DNA of 64,000 nt from Citrobacter werkmanii NBRC 105721 (lineage in GTDB: Bacteria; Pseudomonadota; Gammaproteobacteria; Enterobacterales; Enterobacteriaceae), in contig BBMW01000015.1 of assembly GCA_000759755.1 (NCBI GenBank), positions 248,001 through 312,000 of the forward strand. The letters are read 5' to 3'. Made by a program: the position numbers and the translations under genes. Shown piece by piece: positions 56,892 to 64,000 of the stretch (position 1 is the stretch's first letter; each line of letters begins with the position of its first letter). The notes under the pieces were generated by a model. It was not told the origin of the DNA, made no database searches, and was given only the letters and a program-made list of their open reading frames with translations.

Positions 56892-58133
56892 ATGCAACGG
56901 ATTCTCGCGTTTTTCTCCCAACGCGCTACGACGCTATTTTTTCCTATTACGTTGATTTTGTATGATTTCGCCGCCTATCTGTCGACGGACTTGATCCAGC
57001 CCGGCATCATTAATGTCGTCCGCGATTTCAACGCCGACGTCAGCCTGGCACCCGCGGCGGTCAGCCTCTATCTGGCGGGTGGTATGGCGCTGCAATGGCT
57101 GTTAGGACCGCTTTCTGACCGGATTGGCCGCCGTCCGGTACTGATTGCGGGAGCGCTAATTTTTACGCTCGCCTGCGCTGCCACATTGTTCACCACCTCG
57201 ATGACGCAATTTCTGGCCGCCCGTTTTGTGCAAGGCACCAGCATCTGTTTTATCGCCACCGTCGGCTATGTCACGGTGCAGGAGGCATTTGGGCAAACAA
57301 AGGCCATCAAGCTAATGGCGGTAATCACCTCTATTGTGCTGGTTGCACCGGTTATCGGCCCGCTCTCAGGAGCGGCGCTGATGCACTTTGTACACTGGAA
57401 GATCTTGTTTGCCATTATCGCCGTCATGGGGCTTATCGCACTCATTGGACTCACATTAGCAATGCCAGAAACCGTCCAGCGTGGCGCGGTGCCGTTCAGT
57501 GCGCGCAGCGTAGTGCGTGATTTTCGCGACGTTTTCCGCAACCGGGTATTCCTGTTTGGCGCAGCCACGCTGTCGTTGAGCTATATCCCGATGATGAGTT
57601 GGGTGGCAGTCTCACCGGTGATCCTCATTGATGCTGGCGGCATGACCACATCCCAGTTTGCCTGGGCGCAGGCACCAGTGTTTGGCGCGGTGATCGTCGC
57701 CAATATGGTGGTCGTGCGCTTCGTGAAGGATCCGACCCGGCCACGCTTTATCTGGCGAGCGGTTCCCATTCAGTTGAGCGGGCTGGCGGTATTGATTGCT
57801 GGCAATTTACTGTCGCCGCACGTGTGGTTGTGGTCAGTGCTGGGGACCAGCCTGTATGCGTTTGGCATTGGAATGATCTTCCCAACGTTATTCCGCTTTA
57901 CACTATTTTCCAACAACTTACCGAAGGGTACGGTTTCGGCGTCGTTGAATATGGTGATCCTGACGGTGATGGCGGTTTCTGTCGAAATTGGGCGTTGGTT
58001 ATGGTTCAACGGCGGCAGGATTTCGTTTCATCTGCTGGCGGTGGTGGCAGGTATTGCCGTCGTGTTCACGCTGGCAGGCTTACTGAAGCGCGTACGTCAG
58101 CATGAGGCCACCGCGTTAGTCACAGAGAGTTAA
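56892..58133 (+). CDS. mdtM: Multidrug efflux MFS transporter MdtM
   Basis: 413-residue drug:proton antiporter of the major facilitator superfamily, DHA1 type with 12 membrane segments. Early motifs are [19 protein letters not shown] (motif D1) at about residues 18-36, and motif [14 protein letters not shown] near 71. In E. coli it exports chloramphenicol, ethidium and bile salts and supports alkaline-pH tolerance by Na+/K+/H+ exchange. The start at 56892 follows AAGGAG by 7 bases. The leader upstream may regulate it. Confidence 0.94.
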   Translation: MQRILAFFSQRATTLFFPITLILYDFAAYLSTDLIQPGIINVVRDFNADVSLAPAAVSLYLAGGMALQWLLGPLSDRIGRRPVLIAGALIFTLACAATLFTTSMTQFLAARFVQGTSICFIATVGYVTVQEAFGQTKAIKLMAVITSIVLVAPVIGPLSGAALMHFVHWKILFAIIAVMGLIALIGLTLAMPETVQRGAVPFSARSVVRDFRDVFRNRVFLFGAATLSLSYIPMMSWVAVSPVILIDAGGMTTSQFAWAQAPVFGAVIVANMVVVRFVKDPTRPRFIWRAVPIQLSGLAVLIAGNLLSPHVWLWSVLGTSLYAFGIGMIFPTLFRFTLFSNNLPKGTVSASLNMVILTVMAVSVEIGRWLWFNGGRISFHLLAVVAGIAVVFTLAGLLKRVRQHEATALVTES

Positions 58134-58217
58134 CCTCCTATGAACCGCCCCCATTCGCGAACACTGGTTTTGTGTTTAGCGGTCGGGGGCAATCCATCAT
58201 AGTGCATCAACTTTTAA

Positions 58218-58778
58218 TCATCTGGCGAGAGATAACGAAACTTCCGCATCGGGTTCATGCGTAATCCGATTACGCAGGTCGCGACGAATCATTTCAATGA
58301 CCCAAAACCAGAAAATATGTCCAATAATTTCCGACACATATTCATCAAATGGTAGCTGAGACAAAGGCGGCGAAAGATGAAGGGCGGGAATGAAGATGCC
58401 ATGAACTGCCACCGTCACGATTAAACCTGCCAGTACCCCCTGCCAAAGTTTAACTTTTGGAAAAATTTCAGCGGCAACGCAATATCCGACTGCAAACACT
58501 AATGAAAATATGATGTGCGTGACCATAACCGGATTAATCACATGTTCAGAAAAGGTATAGACCGTTTGCGTGGGGTCAATCCCTAAATAGTCCCGGAGAA
58601 AAAGGTACGGAGGATTAAACTCATTTCTTCCCAGAGAAAATGTCCTGGGTGGAAGCGGAACTTCGGCTCCCCACTTAACAAATGCAGAAAGTACGCCGGA
58701 AACGATACCGACTAACACGGCAACGCCATAATGTCGGCGTTCAGTTGGTGTCCGTGAGAATAAATCTTTCAGCTTCAT
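58218..58778 (-). CDS. YagU family (DUF1440) inner-membrane protein
   Basis: 186-residue membrane protein with about four membrane segments (near residues 18-36, 84-106, 114-132 and 148-170). The first 17 residues are cytoplasmic and basic. It resembles E. coli YagU, which supports growth at low pH, but it is at a different locus, so I leave the symbol blank. Convergent with mdtM. AT content is a little higher than in the flanking genes. It is not part of an operon. Confidence 0.8.
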   Translation of the reverse strand: MKLKDLFSRTPTERRHYGVAVLVGIVSGVLSAFVKWGAEVPLPPRTFSLGRNEFNPPYLFLRDYLGIDPTQTVYTFSEHVINPVMVTHIIFSLVFAVGYCVAAEIFPKVKLWQGVLAGLIVTVAVHGIFIPALHLSPPLSQLPFDEYVSEIIGHIFWFWVIEMIRRDLRNRITHEPDAEVSLSLAR

Positions 58779-58939
58779 AACTCATCATCCCTTATATGCC
58801 ATAACACTTAAAACCAGTGGCTATGCTACCCAGGAGGGATGCTGAAAATTGTGACAAAGATTACTTTTGATAAAAAATGATCTTAAATGACTACTTATGA
58901 GTTAATTTGATTGTGAATATAGCGTCATCGCGAATGTCG

Positions 58940-59002
58940 TACAGGCGTTTTATCCGGCCTACTGGGTTACGTAGGCCGGATAAGCATCAGCGCCATCCGG
59001 CA
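58940..59002. repeat. REP/BIME palindrome downstream of metC-like gene
   Basis: TTATCCGGCCTAC-tgggttac-GTAGGCCGGATAA (58950-58983) is a 13-base-pair inverted repeat of two REP heads, followed by a third half GCCATCCGGCA. It lies just beyond the stop codon of the metC-like gene. Confidence 0.85.
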
Positions 59003-59016
59003 GCGAATGTGTTACC

Positions 59017-60207
59017 TCACGCGATGCGCGCAAACCCCGCTTCCAGATCGGCAATCAGATCGTCAACATCTTCCAGACCAATATGCACCCTGACCAGCGT
59101 GCCGCTGAAATCAACCTCTCCGGCCGGGCGAATGCTGTTCAGCTCTTCCGGTTGATTCGCCAGAATGAGTGACTCAAATCCGCCCCACGAATAGGCCATA
59201 TGGAACAGCGAGAAGTTATCGAGGAAATTCGCCATCTGCTCGTCGGTCAGTCTCTTTTTCAGCACAAACGAGAACAGGCCAGAACTTCCGACAAAATCAC
59301 GTTGAAAATACTCATGTCCCGGACATTCCGCTAATGCCGGATGATTTACCCGCGCCACTTCCGGCCTTGCCGACAGCCAGCGGGCAATGTGAATACTGCT
59401 CTCATGATGCTGCTTCAGACGTACCGCCAGCGTACGTAATCCGCGGCTACCGTTGTAGGCTGTGTCGGCATCCAGCGTTTGCCCCATCAGATAGGAGTTC
59501 TCACGCAAACGGTCCCAGCAGCGGGCGTTAGACACCGCCGTTCCCAGCATGCCGTCCGAATGACCTATGGTGTACTTGGTTCCTGCCTGAATGGAAATAT
59601 CCACCCCGAAATCCAGTGCCTTGAAGAGAACGCCCGCCGCCCAGGTATTATCGATCATAATGACAATCTCCGGGTTCACCGCGCGGATAGCCTGCACCAT
59701 TCCCGGCACATCCTGGACTTCCATCGTGATAGAACTTGGTGATTCGAGGAACACCACCTTCGTTTCCGGACGCAGAAGATCAACGATCCCAGCCCCAATT
59801 AACGGATCGTAATACGTTGTTTCCACATTAAATTTACTCAGGATCTTATTGCAAAAATCCTGGGTTGGCTCGTAGGCCGCACCCGTCATCAAAATATGAT
59901 CGCCGCTTTGGACGAACGCCAGAATCGCATTGGTCACCGCTGCTGCTCCACACGGATACAGCGCGCAGCCGACACCGCCTTCCAGCTCACTCATGGCTTT
60001 CTGGAAGGCAAAATGCGTATAGGTTCCGCGACGACCGTAAAACAGTTCGCCGTTCGCACGGTTGGCGGTGGCAAATTTCTTATCCTTCACGGTATCGAAC
60101 ACCAGCGAAGAGGCGCGTTGGATCACCGGATTCACCGCTCCCTGGGTATAGCGTTTGTCGCGACCAGCAACGACCAGATGCGTTTCAAGCTTCATAGCGT
60201 CTTTCAT
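59017..60207 (-). CDS. PLP-dependent cystathionine beta-lyase-like enzyme (MetC family)
   Basis: 396-residue Cys/Met-metabolism PLP enzyme resembling cystathionine beta-lyase MetC. It has [20 protein letters not shown] near residue 57 (cofactor phosphate contacts), [33 protein letters not shown] (Asp-pyridine contact) and the Schiff-base lysine in [10 protein letters not shown] near residue 211. AGGAG precedes the ATG. It follows an SDF symporter gene by 31 bases, so the pair is an operon: uptake and breakdown of a sulfur or other amino acid. E. coli metC is elsewhere, so this is a paralogue and its substrate may differ. Confidence 0.85.
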   Translation of the reverse strand: MKDAMKLETHLVVAGRDKRYTQGAVNPVIQRASSLVFDTVKDKKFATANRANGELFYGRRGTYTHFAFQKAMSELEGGVGCALYPCGAAAVTNAILAFVQSGDHILMTGAAYEPTQDFCNKILSKFNVETTYYDPLIGAGIVDLLRPETKVVFLESPSSITMEVQDVPGMVQAIRAVNPEIVIMIDNTWAAGVLFKALDFGVDISIQAGTKYTIGHSDGMLGTAVSNARCWDRLRENSYLMGQTLDADTAYNGSRGLRTLAVRLKQHHESSIHIARWLSARPEVARVNHPALAECPGHEYFQRDFVGSSGLFSFVLKKRLTDEQMANFLDNFSLFHMAYSWGGFESLILANQPEELNSIRPAGEVDFSGTLVRVHIGLEDVDDLIADLEAGFARIA

Positions 60208-60238
60208 AACTTCTCCTGTTCTTAATCCGTGTGAAAAC

Positions 60239-61471
60239 CTATACCACCGCAGCAGTAGAGTTTATTTCAGTGTTGGTCTGCTTTTTTCCAGCGAACCGTT
60301 CGACAATCTGTGCCGCGTTCAAATCATGGATCACGTTAATCAATGTAGCCGGTGCATCAGTGATCGTCCCCAGTACCACCAGCATCGGAATCGCTTCCAT
60401 CGGCAGACCCAACGTGGTGACGATAAAGATCTCGCCAAGGAACGCCCCACCTGGTACGCCGCCGACGATAATGGCGGAGAGCACCGCAATCAGCATCGTC
60501 AGGAAGAAGGTTTCGGTGGTGAACTCCATACCCAGCACGGAATAGATAAAGACAATTTTCAGTGCGGCTATCATCGCCACACCGCCTTTATTCAGGTTTA
60601 CCAGCAGCGGAATGGAGACATCAACGATTTCCGGGTTGATCCCCATCGCTTTACCGGCGCGCAGCGTCACCGGTAGCGTGCCCAGCGAAGAACAGGTTCC
60701 CAGCGCGGTCGCAGAGGGCTCAATCGCATTACGCCAAAAGGCTTTCACCGCCGGAATACCGCCGCCAATGTACGAATAGAGAATAGAGCCAAAAACAAAG
60801 TAGACCAGCGTAGCAACCATAAACAGGCCAATGGCGCGGGCAAAGGTTAGCAACAGAGCAGAGTCCTGGCTGGCCATGGTGGCGGCGAAGTAGCAGCCCA
60901 GACCAATCGGCGCAACCTTCATGATGATTGAGACGATCTTCATGATCACCGTGTTGGCATCCTCCAGCAGTGAAGCAATGCGTTTCCCTGCCTGATCCGA
61001 CTGGCCAATCGCCACACCAGCAATGATCGCCATCACGATCAGCGCCAGGATATTGGACTTAGAAAACAGTCCAATAAAGTCGCTGGTGGTAATCATGCTC
61101 ACAAAATCCATCTTGCCGCTACCCGCCTGTACGGACTGCGAGAGATCGATAGTGACGCCCTGCGCCGGGTTATACCAGAGCGCCAGCGCGACGATCCCGG
61201 CAGCCGGAATAAAGGCCATGGCGATCGAAACAATAAAGATTATCGCCATAATGCGCCCTAACCTTTTCAGGTCGGTCATACTGGCGATCGAAGACATAAC
61301 GCTGATCCCCACCAGCGGCACAATAATCATAAATAACAGGTTTAAGAATATCTGACCTATTGGCTGGAGTTTACTTGCCAACGATGGGGCATAAATACCT
61401 AATATGCCGCCAATCACCAGAGCAACTAATAAAATAATCGACGATCTATAGGGTTCGAGTCGTGACCACAT
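60239..61471 (-). CDS. Dicarboxylate/amino acid:cation symporter (SDF family)
   Basis: 410-residue transporter of the sodium:dicarboxylate symporter family (GltP/SstT/DctA). Eight membrane segments and two hairpins. Conserved family stretches are [36 protein letters not shown] (serine-rich hairpin HP1 region), [16 protein letters not shown] and the C-terminal [13 protein letters not shown]. The NMDGT and TDAP-like motifs vary from the aspartate carriers, so the substrate may be a neutral amino acid. The start at 61471 follows AAAGG. A CRP-like site lies about 80 bases upstream. Confidence 0.86.
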   Translation of the reverse strand: MWSRLEPYRSSIILLVALVIGGILGIYAPSLASKLQPIGQIFLNLLFMIIVPLVGISVMSSIASMTDLKRLGRIMAIIFIVSIAMAFIPAAGIVALALWYNPAQGVTIDLSQSVQAGSGKMDFVSMITTSDFIGLFSKSNILALIVMAIIAGVAIGQSDQAGKRIASLLEDANTVIMKIVSIIMKVAPIGLGCYFAATMASQDSALLLTFARAIGLFMVATLVYFVFGSILYSYIGGGIPAVKAFWRNAIEPSATALGTCSSLGTLPVTLRAGKAMGINPEIVDVSIPLLVNLNKGGVAMIAALKIVFIYSVLGMEFTTETFFLTMLIAVLSAIIVGGVPGGAFLGEIFIVTTLGLPMEAIPMLVVLGTITDAPATLINVIHDLNAAQIVERFAGKKQTNTEINSTAAVV

Positions 61472-61548
61472 AATCGGTACCTTTAGAATAATAATTAATG
61501 AGATTAAATTCACAATGTGATGAGTTTCCGTTGCGCCTCCTGTTATTT

Positions 61549-61564
61549 TGTGACGTAACTCACC
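61549..61564 (-). promoter_or_regulatory. Candidate CRP site upstream of SDF symporter
   Basis: TGTGACGTAACTCACC matches TGTGA-N6-TCACA with one mismatch. It lies 78 bases upstream of the symporter start, in the divergent region shared with the LysR-type gene, so it could serve either. Confidence 0.55.
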
Positions 61565-61690
61565 TAAGTTGTTATTTTTTCATTTTGCCAGCAACTTGTT
61601 GCCTGTGATTCAATAGTTGCATGTTTAAAAGCCGAATGTAACGGCCTGGTCGTACCGTTTTTGCAAATCACTTGTGAATTAAAGGAAATT

Positions 61691-62617
61691 ATGAGTACGC
61701 CAATTTCACTCAAGCATCTGGAATTTTTTACGAAAATCGTCGATTGCGGGGGGCTGTCAGAAGCCGCGGCGCAGCTCAACGTCTCGCCGTCTGCGGTCAG
61801 TAAAAGCCTGGCCGCGATGGAAGACACGCTGAGGACGACGTTAATTAAACGCACCACCCGCAGTATTACCCTGACCGACGCCGGGCAATATCTCTTCAAC
61901 CGCGCGAATAAGCTTTTGAAAGAATTCGATGAAACGCTGAATACCACTTCCGGTTATTACCACAGCCCACAGGGTGAATTACGTATAACTTGCTCAATTG
62001 CGTTTGGCTATTCCCGACTGGTGAACCTGGTGGATAAATATCGCTCTCAGTTCCCGGATGTGAATTTGTATATCGACCTCAACGATAACTTCGTGAATCT
62101 GAACGAAACAGATTTCGACATCGCTCTGCGCATTTCTACCGCACCGCCGCAGAACTATGCCATGCGCAAGCTGGTGCCTGTTCGCTGGGCGTACTGCGCC
62201 TCACCTGGCTACCTTGCCAAAAAAGGCATGCCCCAGCGCCGCAGCGATCTGGTCCACCATGATTGCCTGGTGTATCCGGGGCTCACGCCTGTGTTAAAAG
62301 TGGCTGATGAACAGGATCGTCTGCATCAGCTCAAACTCCATATGCCGATCCAGGCCAATAGCAGTCTGGTATTACTGAAGTCGGTACTGGAAGATCAGGG
62401 CGTGGCGTACTTGCCGACCTACCTGATTGGCGATCATATTCAAAAAGAAGAGATAACGCCGTTGATGCTCGACGGCACGATTACCTGTGAAACTCACGCC
62501 CTGTATGCGCTCTATTTTCCCAGTAAGTACAGCAATCCCAAGGTACGATCGTTTATCGATTTTCTGGTAGCGGAACTCGGTCCCTTACCCGCCTGGGACA
62601 ACTGGATCCCGGAGTAA
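61691..62617 (+). CDS. LysR-family transcriptional regulator
   Basis: 308-residue regulator. The winged helix-turn-helix is at about residues 8-65 (LKHLEFFTKIVDCGGLSEAAAQLNVSPSAVSKSLAAME). The periplasmic-binding-protein-like effector domain covers 90-300. The start at 61691 has AAAGGAAATT upstream. Divergent from the SDF symporter and the metC-like gene, the classic LysR layout, so it probably controls them in response to a related metabolite. The family member is not recognised. Confidence 0.88.
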   Translation: MSTPISLKHLEFFTKIVDCGGLSEAAAQLNVSPSAVSKSLAAMEDTLRTTLIKRTTRSITLTDAGQYLFNRANKLLKEFDETLNTTSGYYHSPQGELRITCSIAFGYSRLVNLVDKYRSQFPDVNLYIDLNDNFVNLNETDFDIALRISTAPPQNYAMRKLVPVRWAYCASPGYLAKKGMPQRRSDLVHHDCLVYPGLTPVLKVADEQDRLHQLKLHMPIQANSSLVLLKSVLEDQGVAYLPTYLIGDHIQKEEITPLMLDGTITCETHALYALYFPSKYSNPKVRSFIDFLVAELGPLPAWDNWIPE

Positions 62618-62692
62618 GATCTGGCCGCCTAAAAATGAGGGCCGCACCACAATTTTTGCGCGATCCTGTCGTCTGGCTCTATTCTTAAGCCT

Positions 62693-63973
62693 ATGAATAA
62701 AATTACTGAACTCAAACGCGCCAAGCGACTGGCGCTCTCATTGCTGCTGATTGCCGCCGCCACTTTCGTTATCACGCTGTTTCTGCCGCCTAACTTCTGG
62801 GTGCTCGGAATCAAAGCGATCGCTGAAGCGGCGATGGTCGGCGCACTGGCGGACTGGTTTGCCGTGGTGGCACTTTTTCGCCGGGTGCCGATCCCGTTTA
62901 TCTCGCAACATACTGCAATTATCCCACGCAATAAGGATCGGATCGGGGAAAATCTCGGACAGTTTGTGCAGGAAAAATTTCTCGACACTCAGTCCCTGGT
63001 TGCGCTGATCCGCCGCCATGAACCGGCGCTATTGATCGGGAACTGGTTCAGCCAGCCGGAAAACGCCCGGCGTATTGGCCAGCACCTGCTGCAAATTATG
63101 AGCGGTTTTCTCGAACTGACCGACGACGCGCGCATTCAGCGGCTGATCAAGCGGGCGGTGCACAAGGCCATCGATAAGGTTGATCTCTCAGAAACCAGCG
63201 CATTGATGCTTGAAAGCATGACCAAAAACAATCGCCATCAGGTGCTGCTCGACACGCTGATCGCCCAACTGATCTCTCTGTTACAACGCGACAGCTCGCG
63301 AGCGTTTATCGCCCGGCAGATCGTGCACTGGCTGGAGACCGAACATCCGCTGAAAGCGAAGATCCTGCCGACCGAATGGCTGGGCGAGCACAGCGCCGAG
63401 CTGGTTTCTGACGCCGTAAACTCCTTGCTGGATGACATCAGCCACGATCGCGCCCATCAGATCCGCCACGCCTTCGATCGCGCGACGTTTAAGCTCATCG
63501 ATAAGCTCAAACACGATCCGGAAATGGCCGTGCGAGCGGAAAGCCTCAAAAGCTATCTGAAAGAAGACGAAGCCTTCAACCGTTATCTCGGCGAGCTGTG
63601 GGCAGACCTGCGTCAGTGGCTGAAAACCGACATTAACGCCGAGGATTCTCGCGTGAAGCAGCGCATTGCTAATGCCGGGCAGTGGTTCGGCGAAACGCTG
63701 GTTGCCGACAGCGCCCTGCGCGCTTCATTGAATGGGCATCTGGAGCAGGCCGCACATAAGGTTGCGCCAGAGTTCGCCACCTTCCTGACGCGCCACATTA
63801 GCGACACAGTGAAAAGCTGGAATGCACGCGATATGTCACAGCAAATTGAGCTAAACATTGGCAAAGATTTGCAGTTTATTCGCGTCAACGGCACGCTGGT
63901 CGGCGGTTCTATTGGCCTGCTGTTATATCTCCTGTCGCAAATTCCTTCCCTGCTGACGCTAGCGAATCTTTAA
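62693..63973 (+). CDS. yjiN: DUF445 family membrane protein YjiN
   Basis: 426-residue inner-membrane protein of the DUF445/YjiN family. Two N-terminal membrane segments (about residues 12-32 and 36-58, with [22 protein letters not shown]) and a C-terminal one (about 400-422) flank a long, mostly helical, charged region. It matches E. coli YjiN along its length and its start. Function unknown. In K-12 it lies next to mdtM. Here four genes (yagU-like, metC-like, SDF, LysR) lie between. Confidence 0.93.
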   Translation: MNKITELKRAKRLALSLLLIAAATFVITLFLPPNFWVLGIKAIAEAAMVGALADWFAVVALFRRVPIPFISQHTAIIPRNKDRIGENLGQFVQEKFLDTQSLVALIRRHEPALLIGNWFSQPENARRIGQHLLQIMSGFLELTDDARIQRLIKRAVHKAIDKVDLSETSALMLESMTKNNRHQVLLDTLIAQLISLLQRDSSRAFIARQIVHWLETEHPLKAKILPTEWLGEHSAELVSDAVNSLLDDISHDRAHQIRHAFDRATFKLIDKLKHDPEMAVRAESLKSYLKEDEAFNRYLGELWADLRQWLKTDINAEDSRVKQRIANAGQWFGETLVADSALRASLNGHLEQAAHKVAPEFATFLTRHISDTVKSWNARDMSQQIELNIGKDLQFIRVNGTLVGGSIGLLLYLLSQIPSLLTLANL

Positions 63974-64000
63974 AGGGACCACCTCGCTGGTGATGCCGCT

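Overview
This window is chromosomal DNA of an enteric gammaproteobacterium (Enterobacteriaceae). Nearly every gene has a recognisable Escherichia coli K-12 counterpart in the same order, read in the reverse of the usual K-12 map direction: trpR-slt-ettA-nadR-radA-serB-ytjB-lplA-deoDBAC-yjjI-yjjW-yjjV-yjjU-ytjA-osmY-prfC-yjjG-rimI-holD-rsmC-leu tRNAs-yjjZ-fhuF-bglJ-yjjQ-yjjP-yjjB-dnaT-dnaC-yjjA-opgB-lgo genes-tsr-btsT-yjiX-yjiA-yjiS-yjiR-rpnD-mdtM-yjiN. Protein sequences differ from K-12 by roughly 5-15 percent, and several non-K-12 inserts (a Salmonella-type GGDEF gene, an EIIC gene, a metC-like/SDF symporter module) point to Citrobacter or a close relative. The genus is an inference. No phage, insertion sequence, CRISPR array or rRNA gene was seen.

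Region 1 (1-14.4 kb) holds trpR with its operator, slt, ettA, nadR, radA, serB, ytjB-lplA and the nucleoside catabolic operon deoC-deoA-deoB-deoD (transcribed leftward). Region 2 (14.4-25.1 kb) holds the yjjI/yjjW glycyl radical enzyme and activase, whose coding region carries two of the three DeoR operators of the deo operon, then yjjV/yjjU, osmY, prfC, the holD-rimI-yjjG run, rsmC and three tandem tRNA-Leu(CAG) genes. Region 3 (25.1-31.3 kb) is accessory: a DUF1435 protein, a diguanylate cyclase, fhuF with a Fur box, an orphan PTS EIIC with a palindromic operator, a YbaK-family deacylase and the overlapping LuxR-type genes yjjQ-bglJ. Region 4 (31.6-43.1 kb) has yjjPB, the primosome genes dnaTC, yjjA, opgB and an L-galactonate cluster (lgoD, lgoR, lgoT) that here also contains a tagaturonate reductase (UxaB-like) gene, so the first two enzymes of the route sit in one operon.

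Region 5 (43.2-49.3 kb) holds the serine chemoreceptor tsr with a sigma-28 promoter, an unrecognised membrane protein, and btsT-yjiX-yjiA with three BtsR-like boxes and a near-perfect CRP site. Region 6 (49.3-62.7 kb) occupies the place of the K-12 immigration control region (mcrBC/hsd/mrr), but no restriction gene is present. It has a MarR/HlyD/DUF2955 efflux operon, yjiS-yjiR, an intact Rpn-family nuclease gene, an AraC/LysE pair, mdtM with a possible leader-peptide attenuator, a YagU-family gene, and a LysR-controlled cystathionine-lyase-like/SDF symporter module. yjiN closes the window.

REP/BIME elements occur at ten or more intergenic sites and one ERIC element lies between deoB and deoD. 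The candidates I would look at first are the mdtM leader, the orphan EIIC with its operator, the self-contained L-galactonate operon, the triple BtsR box and the yjiR/yjiS operators. I found nothing I would call a wholly new defence or biosynthetic system.
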